Source of the DNA: Amanita rubescens
Taxonomy: Eukaryota; Basidiomycota; Agaricomycetes; Agaricales; Amanitaceae
Assembly (NCBI GenBank): GCA_015039365.1
Contig: WION01000111.1
Location: 1-64,000, forward strand
Length of the DNA stretch: 64,000 nt
Reading direction: 5' to 3'
Shown one piece after another: positions 31,844-42,956 of this stretch. The position numbers and the translations under genes are program-made. Below the pieces are notes generated by a model. The model did not search any database, was not told the origin of the DNA, and worked only from the letters and a program-made list of their open reading frames with translations. Each line of letters starts with the position of its first letter. Position 1 is the stretch's first letter.

Positions 31844-33579
31844 GGTTTATCTGCGTTGATAAGGAGGTTGATACGTTGATCTGGAGAGAGTTTCTTTAAC
31901 ATAGCGCGTATCGTTCTGTCGCTAGTGTCTTCTTCTTCTTCTTGTTCATGCTGGCTAGACTCTTCGACGTCTTCATAGTTACTGCCATCGTCATCCCTTT
32001 CGGTTGCTCGAATATGACGACCGTGTGCGAATTTCTTTCCTTTCTTTCCATTAAACTTCTTTTTTCCTTTGTAAGATCCTTTATCCTTCCTCATGGGGCA
32101 TTGTCCTGACATGTGATCCGGTTTATGACAGATGAAGCAAAGTCCTTCACGGATATGTCGGGTTCGTTCATCCTTTGATAACGCGCCAAGAATTATTGCA
32201 TCGAGATCCATATCCCATTCGTTTCGAGGGGGTTTGTGTGAAGATGTTCCTCCTCTGTTGGTTGCTAGAATTCCAATACGTGTTTCGGCGTTGTATGCTC
32301 TGAGTGCTCCTTCATACCATTCGTCCAAGGTTTTGGGGTCTCTCATCACGACTGCTCTGTACGTGTTGGCGTCGAGTCCTTGTCCGAACATATGGGTAGC
32401 GGCGCTGCCTGTGATTCCAGCTTTCTTTATGAGTTCTTTGAATAAACCAACGTATTTTGGGATTGAGATTCGTTTTCCTTTCTTGTCTTTGCGTTTCTGA
32501 AGCTGTACTAATTCTGTGTACGCGTTTCCGGGTGAATCTATTTCTTGCCAGTTGTTGAGGAATCTGGTTTTGAATCCTGTCCAGTCGTTCCACGATATCT
32601 CCGTCTTTGCTTCGTCATCAAGGTCGGCGTTTTGATTACGTCTCCAGTTTTCAGCTTTATCGGTTATCATAGATAACGTCAGTCCGATTTTAAGTCTATC
32701 TGTATTGATGCGACCTGGATTGAGATCTAGGAATAACTCCATTCGATCTATAAAATCCTGTGCTTGAGATCGCTTTCCTGTGAAGGTAGCCGGGATTTCT
32801 CCTAAGAGACTAGGAATCGGTTGTATTGCCGGCGTCGTCATTGTAACTGTTGGTGGTTCTGGAGGTGGTGTGGGCGGTTTCTGTGGTACTGGTGGTCCTG
32901 GACTGGGATCGGGTTTAGGATCGACTTCTATGTACTGAAGTCCTGGTGAACTCGGTTTCTCCTGTTCTGTTTCAAACGGGTTGAAATCGATTGGGCTAAG
33001 TAAGTCTGGAACAGTTTTGTCTTCTGACTCGGAAAGGTCACTGGAACTTTCGAATTGCTGATCGGGGTTTTCGTCACTTGATTCGGTTCCTGATTCGCTT
33101 TCTTCTTTTACTCCAAAAGTTCTACCTTTTGGTGTAGTTTTAACTGCTGCTTTCGGTGTAGAGACTGCGCTTCTGTGCTGTAGGCTTTCGGGCAAGTTAT
33201 CTGGGTTTCCTTCTATCCACTTAGGTCCTTTGAAGAAATCGTCTGGTACAAATTCGTATGTGAGTTCTGATTCAGGGCCTGGGTTATATCCTCCCCAACG
33301 TTTGGTATTTTCGTCGAATTCAACTTCAAATCCTAAGAGGTAGTACTTGTCGTTGAATCGATGATAAAATGCGTTGTTGGGTGGTCTATTGGCTCTTTGT
33401 GGTATCCAAAACTCTGATGTTGATACGAGACTGTGGTCTTTCGAATATTTCCAAAGGTGGTCCTTAGGGTCGTTGTAGATAGCAATGTGATCTAGATAAT
33501 AGTGTCCTCTTGTTCCTCTTGTAGCACGATTAGGCGGTGTTCTCTGTTGATCCGAAATTGTTGCAGGCTGACCGGTAAC
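31834..33579 (-). CDS. Element M Gag, with open N-terminal extension lacking AUG
   Basis: The frame is open from just after a TAG (33,580-33,582) to the TGA at 31,834, 582 codons including the stop. The first in-frame ATG is at 32,841. The upstream part contains a domain conserved in E4 and G2: HYYLDHIAIY, EFWIPQRANRPPN, then YEFVPDDFF and GPKWIEG. Capsid-like helices follow ATG 32,841, then a zinc knuckle CFICHKPDHMSGQC and a basic tail. The stop overlaps the -1 frameshift site. An upstream start might use a near-cognate codon or splicing. Confidence 0.85.
   Translation of the reverse strand, partial: VTGQPATISDQQRTPPNRATRGTRGHYYLDHIAIYNDPKDHLWKYSKDHSLVSTSEFWIPQRANRPPNNAFYHRFNDKYYLLGFEVEFDENTKRWGGYNPGPESELTYEFVPDDFFKGPKWIEGNPDNLPESLQHRSAVSTPKAAVKTTPKGRTFGVKEESESGTESSDENPDQQFESSSDLSESEDKTVPDLLSPIDFNPFETEQEKPSSPGLQYIEVDPKPDPSPGPPVPQKPPTPPPEPPTVTMTTPAIQPIPSLLGEIPATFTGKRSQAQDFIDRMELFLDLNPGRINTDRLKIGLTLSMITDKAENWRRNQNADLDDEAKTEISWNDWTGFKTRFLNNWQEIDSPGNAYTELVQLQKRKDKKGKRISIPKYVGLFKELIKKAGITGSAATHMFGQGLDANTYRAVVMRDPKTLDEWYEGALRAYNAETRIGILATNRGGTSSHKPPRNEWDMDLDAIILGALSKDERTRHIREGLCFICHKPDHMSGQCPMRKDKGSYKGKKKFNGKKGKKFAHGRHIRATERDDDGSNYEDVEESSQHEQEEEEDTSDRTIRAMLKKLSPDQRINLLINADKPDF
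31837..31843 (-). other. Gag-Pol -1 frameshift heptamer GGATTTT (M)
   Basis: Gag reads CCG GAT TTT TGA; Pol continues as GGA TTT TTG ACA in the -1 frame. The heptamer G-GAT-TTT sits directly before the Gag stop. The same arrangement is found in E4 and, as GGGTTTT, in G1 and G2. Confidence 0.7.
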
Positions 33580-33655
33580 CTACGGGCCGGTTCTCCGGAA
33601 GTTCGATAGTTATCTTGTGTTTCACCAACGAGGTAATACTCGGGTATCGTTTTGA

Positions 33656-33668
33656 TAAGTTCGACTTA
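33656..33668 (-). promoter_or_regulatory. Self-priming site (PBS) of element M
   Basis: Just inside the 5' LTR. The 13-nt minus-strand sequence TAAGTCGAACTTA is complementary to TAAGTTCGACTTA in the LTR (33,883-33,895), which lies about 25 bp downstream of a TATATAAA box (33,920-33,927). This is the layout expected when the 5' end of the RNA folds back to prime reverse transcription, as in Tf1. No tRNA-type TGG start is present. Confidence 0.65.
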
Positions 33669-33670
33669 AT

Positions 33671-34187
33671 TGTTATGATCACGTTAATCTCCACCTACAA
33701 TGCGTCCACGCTAAGAGCGCTTGACAAAGTAGACTAAGTCCAACGGACAAGTCAAACAATAGGTGAACGAATAAGCTAAGTGATAAGACGACTAGAAGAA
33801 GTCTTATCCTTGAGAGCGATAATGAACGGAGTAGAAATGACGTTCTTTAGGCGAGATGAGATGATATTGACAAGAAACGAAATAAGTCGAACTTAAGGTT
33901 CGACGTTACAGTACATCGGTTTATATACATGTACAGAAACACAGCCGTATCGTAAGTAGAACAAGGGCGATAACAAGTATAGGTAAAACAGGGGGCATAG
34001 GGGATGGTACGCGTATGAACAAGGGATTGGGCATAGGGTAAACGGAATGGGGATCGATAAGAGAACGAGGTAGTCCGTTTGGTGAACATAATGGGGATGT
34101 GACGAAGGGGTAGGCATATACGAAAAAGTAAGCATGTCCGACGTGTCATGTAATCATAATGTAGGAGTCCGTACCGTGTTTGTAACA
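33671..34187 (-). repeat. 5' LTR of element M
   Basis: 517 bp. On the minus strand it holds TATATAAA, then a palindrome TAAGTTCGACTTA near the likely RNA start. It differs from 25,899-26,415 at two CpG sites. Confidence 0.95.
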
Positions 34188-34192
34188 ACGAT

Positions 34193-34699
34193 AGCTTTAA
34201 CGCTCTCACCTCCCATCATTCATCATTGCTCCATGACAATCTAAAAGTACCCCTCCAAATAACGCCAAACGAAGCCCCCTTGATCATCTCTATTATCTCG
34301 ACGAACATTCCATTCATTGGGATAAACGAGAAAATGGCTGGTGTTATACCGCTTCAGGAAAACCCGTACCAGGTCACCAGTTTTGGGTAAAACAAAAACT
34401 TGGAAGACCACCAAATCAATCCTTCCCATTCGAAGGAGGATTATACCTAAACGAACGCAAACTTGCCTTTCATGAAAGCAGTAAACGTTGGTACGCCACT
34501 GAATCGGAAACAGGAGAAGAACCATACTTTATTAGAGACGAATACTTCGAAGGAGATCCCTTTGTAGGAGGAAAAGAGGAGTTATCACAAACCGTGCTAC
34601 AACGTTGGAAGAAAGCAAACGAACCAGAAACCGTAACCGCTAGTCAAGAAACTCCCGTCACATCACCACATGTTCATTACAGAGAAAGCGCCGAACCGT
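34193..34699 (+). pseudogene. G1 leader and Gag N-terminal fragment
   Basis: Continues G1 after the M insertion. It is about 93% like G2 35,341-35,840 by eye. The conserved AUG-less Gag N-domain is readable (GKPVPGHQFWVKQKLGRPPN) but has a CGA-to-TGA stop near 34,233 (CCA TGA CAA). It ends at the E3 insertion at GAACCGT. Confidence 0.85.
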
Positions 34700-34884
34700 T
34701 GTAACGAGCCGATTCCGGCTACGTTGGAACCGATCTCCGAAACCTTCCGAAGCTCCCCGAAGCACTCCGAGCCTATACTCGACCCCGGAGGATGATCGTT
34801 TGTGTTCGGACGCATGCACAGGCCTCGGACTCGGTGCAGGAATTGTCACATGGTCACCTTGTGCCTCCGTAGTATATATACCAT
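34700..34884 (+). repeat. 5' LTR of E3, left part
   Basis: First 185 bp of the E3 LTR, starting TGTAACGAGCC and ending TATATACCAT, where G2 inserted. It continues at 43,389. The intact copy is 45,422-45,818. Confidence 0.95.
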
Positions 34885-35311
34885 TGTTACAAACGTACGT
34901 CATGGCCTATCTTTTTTTATCTTATCGACTATGTCATCCCTCCTACGTCATTGTATGCATATGCATTCCATCTGGAACATTCGTCGTTTATCATATGCTA
35001 TTTCATTTTATCACATGCAAGTCGATTATCACATGTAAACCGTTTCATTATCACATGCAACCGTTTCGTTATCACATGCATTCTTACTTACTATATTTGC
35101 GTATATACCTTGTACTATAAGACACGCAAATATACGACTAGACTTCAGTCTAGTTTTAACAGTCAAAATCTGTCTCGTTATCGTCTAAGCTCCCTTGAGG
35201 ACTTATCCGATAACACTCTTATTCTTTGAACGTTCTTAAGTGCCGGAATTCCCTTGAGGAACCTACGGTGCCTGATAAGCTTGACTTAACAGTGAACGAA
35301 CAAACGTAACA
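34885..35311 (+). repeat. 5' LTR of G2
   Basis: 427 bp, with TG..CA ends. Contains GTATATACC and ACTATAAG TATA-like boxes (35,101-35,121) and, 16-30 bp further, the palindrome ACTAGACTTCAGTCTAGT (35,137-35,154). Confidence 0.95.
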
Positions 35312-35312
35312 A

Positions 35313-35324
35313 TAAAACTAGACT
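35313..35324 (+). promoter_or_regulatory. Self-priming site (PBS) of G2
   Basis: TAAAACTAGACT, two bases inside the LTR, is the exact reverse complement of AGTCTAGTTTTA at 35,147-35,158 in the LTR, at the presumed RNA 5' end. This fits Tf1-like self-priming. The same pair exists in G1. Confidence 0.65.
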
Positions 35325-35348
35325 CCTCTCCGAGCACGATAGCTTTAA

Positions 35349-37157
35349 CGCTCTCACCTCCCCACATTCACAATTGCTCCACGACAATCTAAAAGTACCC
35401 CTCCGAATAACGCCAAACGAAGCCCCCTCGATCATCTCTATTATCTCGACGGACATTCCATTCATTGGGATAAACGAGAAAACGGCTGGTGTTATATCGC
35501 TTCAGGAAAACCCGTACCAGGTCACCAGTTTTGGGTAAAACAAAAACTTGGAAGACCGCCAAATCAATCCTTCCCATTCGAAGGAGGATTATACCTAAAC
35601 GAACGTAAACTTGCCTTTCACGAAAGCAGTAAACGTTGGTACGCTACTGAATCGGAAACAGGAGAAGAACCGTACTTTATTAGAGACGAATATTTTGAAG
35701 GAGAACCCTTCATAGGAGGAAAAGAGGAGTTATCACCAACCGCGCTACAACGTTGGAAGAAAGCGAACGAACCAGAGACTATAACCACTAGTCAAGAAAC
35801 TCCGGTCGCCTCACCACTCATTCATTACAGAGAAAGCGCTGAACCGTCAGGAGAGTCCGATAAAGAAGACGATAAAAATCCCTTCTCTGAACAAGAGAAA
35901 GAAGAAGAATCCCAGGATAAACTCGAATACGCACCTGGAACCGAAGACGTTGTTATACCCACAGTTGAACAACGAGTTGAAGACGAAACCTCAGCTCAAC
36001 TCATTGCTTCCTTATCCCTTGTAACCGAATCGAGACTCGAAGCAACACGACCCGCACCACCACCCCCTGTTACATTTCCATACTTGTCTACCCCACCAAT
36101 CAATCCGTTTCCCTCTAGAAAAGGAAAAGAACGAGATATGAGCGGATCTGGATCAGGACCCCGGACCGAACCAAGGTCAGATCTACCAAAGATCAAACCC
36201 CCTAAACCGTTCGAAGGAGATCGAAAATATCTCAATCCGTTCATAGCGAAAGCCGAATTATTCATGAAAATGAATAAAATGACGGATGCCCAAGATAAAA
36301 TACAATTCATTATGTATCATATTGACGGCAACGCTCAACAATGGCACGACAACAAAATAACTGAATACGATGCCGAAACGACAAAATACGCCGACTATGA
36401 CACTTTCATTAAAGAACTAAAAGAAGATTGGGGACAAGTAGACGAAGCAGGACTAGCCATGCACAGATTACTCACATGGAGAAAACTCCCGAAGCAATCA
36501 ATTAATCAATATATCGCGCACGTCGATCGAGACATCAATTTAGCCAAAATCACTGATGATACGACGAAATGTCATCTCCTAGTTTTGGGATTACCAAACA
36601 CCTTACGAGAAAAACTACGACTAGGAGGTGCCCCGACAACCTATAAATCATTACGAACTCGTATCCTTGACATAGAAGTGGCGAATACCTTATTCTCCAC
36701 TTTTGGCCAAGTTAAAGAATTTGATGACAAAATGGAAGTCGACGAGGCCATATTAGAATTGAACCAACAAGCACGACGAATGCAGATTGCGGAAACCTCC
36801 ATGGAATGGGTAAAAACTGCTGTATGTTATGGATGTGGAAATACAGGACACTTAATATCTAACTGCCCTAATCCCAAGAAGAAACGACAAAATCTTGGGA
36901 ACTCACGAGGAAGGGCAGCGCCGAAGGGACGATTTCGAGGAAAACCACGCGGACGAAATAATAACCGCAACAAAGGAAAAGGAAAAGAAAAAAGAATCAG
37001 AGCGCTGGATGCAGATAGCGGTGAAGACGACAGTGGCTCGTCAAGTGAAGAATCCGACAGTGAAAACGACGAAAACCAGAGAATCGCCGTCATACGAGAA
37101 ATGGCGAAAACATTACCACGCAGCGCCCGCCGAAAACTGAACAAGAAGGGTTTTTAG
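35349..37157 (+). CDS. G2 Gag, with open N-terminal extension lacking AUG
   Basis: The frame is open from just after a TAA at 35,346 to TAG 37,157. The first in-frame ATG is 36,138, so 263 codons upstream of it are open and conserved. The N-domain contains YYLDGHSIHWD, GHQFWVKQKLGRPPN and IRDEYFEGEPFIGG, matching M and E4. An acidic linker follows, then capsid (KPFEGDRKYLNPFIAKAEL; WGQVDEAGLAMHRLLTWRKL), a CCHC knuckle (CYGCGNTGHLISNC), and an Arg/Lys-rich tail. It ends at the frameshift site GGGTTTT. Confidence 0.85.
   Translation, partial: RSHLPTFTIAPRQSKSTPPNNAKRSPLDHLYYLDGHSIHWDKRENGWCYIASGKPVPGHQFWVKQKLGRPPNQSFPFEGGLYLNERKLAFHESSKRWYATESETGEEPYFIRDEYFEGEPFIGGKEELSPTALQRWKKANEPETITTSQETPVASPLIHYRESAEPSGESDKEDDKNPFSEQEKEEESQDKLEYAPGTEDVVIPTVEQRVEDETSAQLIASLSLVTESRLEATRPAPPPPVTFPYLSTPPINPFPSRKGKERDMSGSGSGPRTEPRSDLPKIKPPKPFEGDRKYLNPFIAKAELFMKMNKMTDAQDKIQFIMYHIDGNAQQWHDNKITEYDAETTKYADYDTFIKELKEDWGQVDEAGLAMHRLLTWRKLPKQSINQYIAHVDRDINLAKITDDTTKCHLLVLGLPNTLREKLRLGGAPTTYKSLRTRILDIEVANTLFSTFGQVKEFDDKMEVDEAILELNQQARRMQIAETSMEWVKTAVCYGCGNTGHLISNCPNPKKKRQNLGNSRGRAAPKGRFRGKPRGRNNNRNKGKGKEKRIRALDADSGEDDSGSSSEESDSENDENQRIAVIREMAKTLPRSARRKLNKKGF
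37148..37154 (+). other. Gag-Pol -1 frameshift heptamer GGGTTTT (G2)
   Basis: Gag reads AAG GGT TTT TAG. A -1 slip on G-GGT-TTT continues as GGG TTT TTA GAT into Pol. This is a canonical X-XXY-YYZ site directly at the Gag stop. The same heptamer is at 56,345-56,351 in G1. Confidence 0.75.
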
Positions 37158-40100
37158 ATCGAGACGACGATGAATCAGCATCCGTCGTCTCCGAAGACGA
37201 ACAATTATGTATAAATGGTGTAACAGTATCCTCTATATCCAGAAATAAAATCACCATTCCCATTACCAAATGTTCGAATCTGAAAACTGCTGAAACCAAA
37301 GCCCTTATCGACTCAGGCGCGCAAGGAAAATTCGTCGATAGCTCACTCGTCAATTGGAACGAAATCACTCGCTTAAAGAAACCCATCCCAGTGCGAAATG
37401 TGGACGGAACAAATAACAAGTCTGGAGATATACGGTATAAAATCCAAATAAGCTATAACATTGAAGACAACTGGTTTAAAGACTGGTTTTATGTCACACG
37501 ACTAGGCGATCAACGACTGATACTAGGATTACCTTGGCTCCGAGAAATCAACCCCAGAATAGATTGGTCTGAAGGAACGGTTAGATTCCCCGATAGTAGG
37601 AAGATCGATCCGGAAGAGGAAACTACGTTTGAAAACGACGAAGAAACCGAAATGTATCTTCGGTATATCCAAAAAGAAGAAGAACTGAACGCAGATGAAG
37701 ACGAAGATCTCGAGACTGATCACCTTTGGATCCAAGCGAAAACATCAGCGTCTCAAGCACTCGCACATGAACATGAAGACAAATCCACGAAAGTGGAATT
37801 ACCCCCTGAATACGATAAATGGAGAAAAGTTTTTGATAAACAGACGTCGGAACGATTTCCCATCTCATGACAATGGGATCATGCGATAGATCTAAAAGAA
37901 GGGTTTAAACCTAAAGTGGCGAAGAACTATCCGTTATCAATCCACGAAGAACAGCTAATGAATAAATGGGTCGACGAACAACTTAAAAAAGGTTATATTA
38001 AACCATCACAATCTCCGCAAGCGTCTCCTTTCTTTTATGTTGCAAAGAAAGAAAAAGGAGAGTTGAGACCCTGCCAAGATTACCGATATATCAATAGCTG
38101 GACGAAACGGAATGCCTATCCCCTTCCTTTAGTATCCGACTTATTATTAAAACTAAGAAAAGCGAAATACTTCTCCAAGTTAGACCTCCGATGGGGTTAC
38201 AATAATGTGCGAATAAAGAAAGGCGACGAATGGAAGGCCGCGTTCACGACGAACCGCGGTCTCTTCGAGCCTACCGTAATGCTCTTTGGATTATGCAATT
38301 CACCGTCAACATTTCAAACGATGATGAACGAATACTTCCGTGACATGATAGCCGAAGGATGGCTAGTCGTCTATATCGATGACATGTTGATATATGGAGC
38401 GAACGAGGAAGAAACGAGGGAGCGTACTAAGCAAGTCTTGCAACGGCTGAAAGAAAACGATCTGTTCCTGAAACTGGAAAAATGTAAATTCGTCGCCAAG
38501 GAAGTCGAATTCCTTGGGATGATCGTCAAAGAAGGAAAGATCATGATGGACCCCGTAAAACTCGCTGGAATCAGTAAATGGCCTGAACCGAAAACCGTTA
38601 AACAAATACGGTCATTTCTAGGGTTCGCGAATTTTTACAGGAAATTTATAGGAAACTACGCCGAAATAGTGGCTCCGCTCACAGAACTTACGAAGAAAAC
38701 AGTTCCCTTCCGATGGGATGCAGAGTGTCAGAAAGCATTTGACACGTTAAAGGAGAAATTCCTAGAAGAACCGGTTCTAGTAATGCCAGATCCGACGAAA
38801 CCGTTTTTGTTAGAGACCAATGCGTCAAACTGGGCGGTAGGAGCCGTCCTGAAACAACGGGGATCTGATGGAGAACTGCACCCATGCGGATTTATCAGTC
38901 ATCGGTTAAGCGATACCGAACAAAGATATCAAGTATACGATCGCGAGTTATTAGCAATAAAGAAAGTGTTTGAAACCTGGAGACACCTTCTTAAAGGAAG
39001 CCCGCACACAATTATGATCCACTGTGATCATAAGAATCTATCATATTACAAACATCTGCAGAAGATGACCGCCAGACAATCACGCTGGTGGCAAGAAATT
39101 AGTACGGAGTTTGATATCAAGTTAGAACACGTCCCTGGATCAAAACTTATTCAGGCAGACGCTTTATCGAGACGCCCTGACCATATTAACGAAGAAGAGG
39201 CAAAAGCAAAAGAAATTCCGCAAACCATGATTACCAATGACATGGTTATTGCCGCAATCAATGTATCTTGGGCAGACAAAATCACCGAATTATTGCCACA
39301 AGATAAATTTGCCAAAGTTGTAATTGACGGTCTTAAACACGGAAAACTACCTCTCCGATCAAAGTTTAATGACTGGAAGAACGACGACAACATCATTCGT
39401 TATCAAGGACGCGTTTATGTCCCCCAAAACAAAGAATTACGAAACGAAATAATCAAATCACATCACGACCCCGTAGTTATGGGTCATCCTGGACGATTAA
39501 AGACACTAGAGCTTATCCGCCGCGACTATTATTGGCCTGGAATGACGACGACCGTATCTAAATGGGTCGAAGGCTGTGCCTTATGTCAACAAATGAAGGT
39601 TAATACACATCCGATCACACCGGGTTTGATGCCTATTAAATCCCACGCCACACGCCCATTCGAACAAGTTTCGATGGACTTTATCACAGATCTGCCAATT
39701 ATCGACGGTTTTGATTCTGTTTTGACCGTGGTCGATCAAGGCTTAACAAAGGGCGTAATATTCATACCATGCAAAAAATCTTTTACCGCTATGGATACCG
39801 CCAATTCCTACATTAACGACGTTTACAAACATTATGGGTTACCGACAACCCTCATTTCCGATAGAGGACCACAATTTACCTCCAAAGTTTTCGAAGAAAT
39901 CTGCAAAATCTTCAGAATTAATCATAGAAAGTCGACCGCCTTTCATCCGCAAACTGACGGAGAATCGGAACGACTCAATCAGGAGCTAGAAACCTACCTC
40001 CGGTTATATTGCGTTGATCATCCAAAACAATGGAAAGATCACCTGCCATTAGCAGAATTCGCGCACAATCAACGGATACATCAATCTACCAAGATGACGC

Positions 40101-40747
40101 CGTTTGAAATTATGTTTGGAATAGAACCTGTGGCTATCCCCACAGCATTCCTGCGGATCAACGTACCCGCCGCTGAAGACCGCTTCAAGGTCTTAACACA
40201 AATACGAGACGAAGCTCTCGCCGCACACGAATTAGCTAGACAGCTAATGACTCAACGTGTCAAAGGGAAATCTCCCGCATTTAAGGAAGGAGATTTGGTA
40301 TGGCTAGACTCACGAAACCTGAAAACAGGACAAATAAGAAAATTCTCGCCTAGACGAGAAGGACCGTTCAAGATCGAGAAGATCTTAGGACCTGTCACCG
40401 TTAAACTTGAACTTCCCCCAAGATGGAAGATTCACCCCGTTTTTCATGTTTCACTCCTCACTCCTTATCACGAGAATGAAACACATGGTCCAAACTTTAC
40501 TAGACCAACCCCAGACCTTATAGATAACAAAGAAGAATACGAAATCGAGACAATTGTCTCGCACCGAAGAAAAGGAAACCAATGGCAATTTTTAGTCAAG
40601 TGGAAAGGTTATCCGACATCTGACAATTCATGGGAAACTGAGGAAAACCTAGAACACTCCGAGGAGACCTTAAACGAATATAAGGAACAACATGGAATCA
40701 CAGCAATCATCCCCATTACTCGTAAACAACGAAAACGCCGCTCTTGA
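37148..40747 (+). CDS. G2 Pol with one in-frame TGA
   Basis: One frame from the slip site to 40,747, broken only by TGA 37,868-37,870. Protease with LIDSGAQGKFV and LILGLPWL; RT with GYNNVRIKKGDEWKAAF and the YIDD box (VVYIDDMLIYG); RNase H with LLETNASNWAVGAV, where the usual catalytic Asp of TDAS is Asn; integrase zinc finger ending CALCQQMK and DDE motifs (MDFITDLP, ISDRGPQF, STAFHPQTDGESER); C-terminal chromodomain (FLVKWKGYPTSDNSWE). The TGA lies between protease and RT at the same codon as in G1 and E4. Either it is suppressed, or this copy moved with proteins from elsewhere. Confidence 0.9.
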
Positions 40748-42899
40748 AACCATGTCCTCTCCCATTGACAATCTATCCGCCGCTGCCACTCCAGCCGCTT
40801 CAACAGTCGTCGAGGAAATCATCCCTCCGACCCCTTCCAGAGAGGAATCGCCTGCACCATTGCCAATTCCTCCTCCCATCTGTATGTTACATTACACATC
40901 CATCGGTACAGAATGGTTCCCCATAATTCCTTCTGACGAGGAATTCATACCACGAACCGAAGATTCCTTATCTTCTGATTCATCCTATACCTATCCATCA
41001 TCGAACGCTTCTACAATAGAAGAACTAATGCGAAACATCATAGATATGGGGAACGCTATTCTCCCTGATACCCCCGTGCCGCCTGAAATGCAGGAAATGG
41101 TAGCTCAAGTATTCGCCACCAGAGACCAAATGGTTACCACCTACGCACGCGGACCACGTCCTGACATTACCCCTGAAGATATCCGAATCATGAGAGAGGG
41201 ATTACTCATGTTCAATACCACTGCCTTTACCCTAGGAGTTCCTCCTATCGATGAAGAACTCGTCAACGACTACCTCGAAAGAGCAAGAACCATAGCCGCC
41301 ACCAATACTGCAACCGCCGCCGCCATCTCTGCCGCCGCTAATGCTGTTGCCGCCGAAATCGACACCGTCACCATCGCTGTCGCTACCGAAGATGAGATTA
41401 ACGAAAGACTCGTTAACCCCATCTCGATCCCTATGGTCTTCCCAGAAGACACTCCATCACCGAGGCCCCTTTACACCCCGCTAGATCTAATGAGAGAAAC
41501 CCACGCTCGATCCATGAGCCCAGTGCCTAGACTCCCCGCCAAAGGACCTATTCCTAGGTTCTACTTCCAACACGCCTCTGTCAACGACGACAATTTCAAC
41601 GTACCCGCACCTGACATTCCTGCCATAAACGTCATCTTGACGCATTACGCCATCCCCTCCTTCGTCGATCCGATAATTCGACAAGCCTTTTACCGAATCT
41701 GGACACTCTTCACGTCCTGGACCTTTGCCAACAACTATCTGTTCATCTTGAATAGATATGTTCGCCCTGATCTGATGGCCCTCGTTAACGTCATCATTAA
41801 TCTCACCCGCCGGTTCCGAGAACCGCAACGTAACCGCTGGATCACCTTGATGATCTGGAATAATATTCATTGGTTCTGCGACTTACGAGGAGACGTATAC
41901 CTCGAAGAAGCAGTCCGTCTCACTACTGCCGGACACCGACATCATTTTATCCAACCCACACGACAACCCGCTTTAGACACTGGCATGGCCTGGATGCACG
42001 GACGCCCTGTATTTCCCCGCACTCCCGTCAATACTACATTCGAACGAATTCAAACCCTTAGTGACCGACTCAACCCGATGATGACCCCTGATGGTTGGGA
42101 CATAACTATATTACGACAACTACAAACGACGATTAACAATCTCGTATGGAGGCATGATCGTCACCCTAACAGACCCAATGCCAGTAACGAATACCAAGAC
42201 GCCGCCGTCATCGCACTTCAAACAGGACATACAATTGAAGGACGCGATGTCCCTATCCCTGAGAACCCGACACGTCGCACTATCTTCCACCTACATGGAC
42301 CTGATCCCTCAGCTGAACGATTGGTATCGTTCGAACCAAATAACCTAGCCTTCGAAGGAGAAGATATCCCTGGAACTCAAGGCTGTTACATGTGCGGAGC
42401 CCCGCATCACACTACCGAGCACCATCAACGACGAGAAATACGCCGAGGACCAGTACATGAGGAAACCCCGCCTCCCACTTATCCAGACGCTATAACACAA
42501 CCGCCACTGCCCACGCCGTTCGAACAAATCCCTGAACGACGAATTTCTACTGCTTCACCAGTTACCAGTATTGATTCTGCCCAGCTCGAGCAAGGCGAAC
42601 CTTCCCCACTTATTGAAAGAAGACGACGAGGAACAAATACTCGTCCTCCAAGTAATCGTTTTACTCCCAACTCTGCCGGACCTCCACCGTCACGACGAAA
42701 CCTTGGGAATCGCCGAGGCCAATCGACACGAGGACAGTCACGTCCTGTTGCCACTATGACCGCTTCCAATACACGAGAAGAGCGACCGACTCTTCAAGAA
42801 CGTCTTACCGATAACCGCCGCCGTCGCCGTCATCCTTGGCAAGGAAACGAAGACTCTTTCACCTACGACAGCGACTTCGAACACAATCGTGACACGTAG
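40692..42899 (+). CDS. G2 ORF3, extra protein of unknown function
   Basis: 735 residues, ATG 56 bases before the Pol stop in the +1 frame. The N-terminal part is Pro/Ser-rich, then a helical segment (EELMRNIIDMGNAI; ITPEDIRIMREGLLMF), an Ala/Thr-rich run, a middle domain with FYRIWTLFTSW and DLMALVNVIINL, and a late Cys/His knuckle CYMCGAPHHTTEHH before an Arg-rich tail. Position, length and the hWxLh..A pattern match M and E4 ORF3, though similarity is weaker than between those two. No membrane segment or signal peptide. Nucleic-acid binding is plausible from the knuckle and basic tail, which is inference. Confidence 0.8.
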   Translation: MESQQSSPLLVNNENAALETMSSPIDNLSAAATPAASTVVEEIIPPTPSREESPAPLPIPPPICMLHYTSIGTEWFPIIPSDEEFIPRTEDSLSSDSSYTYPSSNASTIEELMRNIIDMGNAILPDTPVPPEMQEMVAQVFATRDQMVTTYARGPRPDITPEDIRIMREGLLMFNTTAFTLGVPPIDEELVNDYLERARTIAATNTATAAAISAAANAVAAEIDTVTIAVATEDEINERLVNPISIPMVFPEDTPSPRPLYTPLDLMRETHARSMSPVPRLPAKGPIPRFYFQHASVNDDNFNVPAPDIPAINVILTHYAIPSFVDPIIRQAFYRIWTLFTSWTFANNYLFILNRYVRPDLMALVNVIINLTRRFREPQRNRWITLMIWNNIHWFCDLRGDVYLEEAVRLTTAGHRHHFIQPTRQPALDTGMAWMHGRPVFPRTPVNTTFERIQTLSDRLNPMMTPDGWDITILRQLQTTINNLVWRHDRHPNRPNASNEYQDAAVIALQTGHTIEGRDVPIPENPTRRTIFHLHGPDPSAERLVSFEPNNLAFEGEDIPGTQGCYMCGAPHHTTEHHQRREIRRGPVHEETPPPTYPDAITQPPLPTPFEQIPERRISTASPVTSIDSAQLEQGEPSPLIERRRRGTNTRPPSNRFTPNSAGPPPSRRNLGNRRGQSTRGQSRPVATMTASNTREERPTLQERLTDNRRRRRHPWQGNEDSFTYDSDFEHNRDT

Positions 42900-42956
42900 T
42901 CACAAATTATTTCAATATTCGGAGAATATTGGACTTCGTATGTAGGAGAAGGGCTA

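Larger units (their letters stand above)
25899..34187 (-). mobile_element. Element M: Ty3/gypsy chromovirus with ORF3, minus strand
   Basis: A complete 8,289-bp LTR retrotransposon with two 517-bp LTRs that differ at two positions, both CpG transitions. The TSD is ACGAT at 25,894-25,898 and 34,188-34,192. The target is the leader of G1: the sequence left and right of M rejoins as GAGCACGAT|AGCTTTAACG, as found uninterrupted in G2 at 35,330-35,350. It encodes Gag, Pol (by -1 frameshift) and ORF3. A polypurine tract (AGAGGAGAG on the minus strand) adjoins the 3' LTR at about 26,420. Confidence 0.95.

Noticed and set aside
33656..33668. tRNA-primed PBS for M, G2 and E4
   Set aside because: No TGG-initial site adjoins the LTR, whereas exact complements to the LTR palindromes are present.
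40692..42899. ORF3 as a retroviral-type env gene
   Set aside because: Only the position fits; no signal peptide, furin-like site or membrane anchor is visible in any of the three ORF3 proteins.
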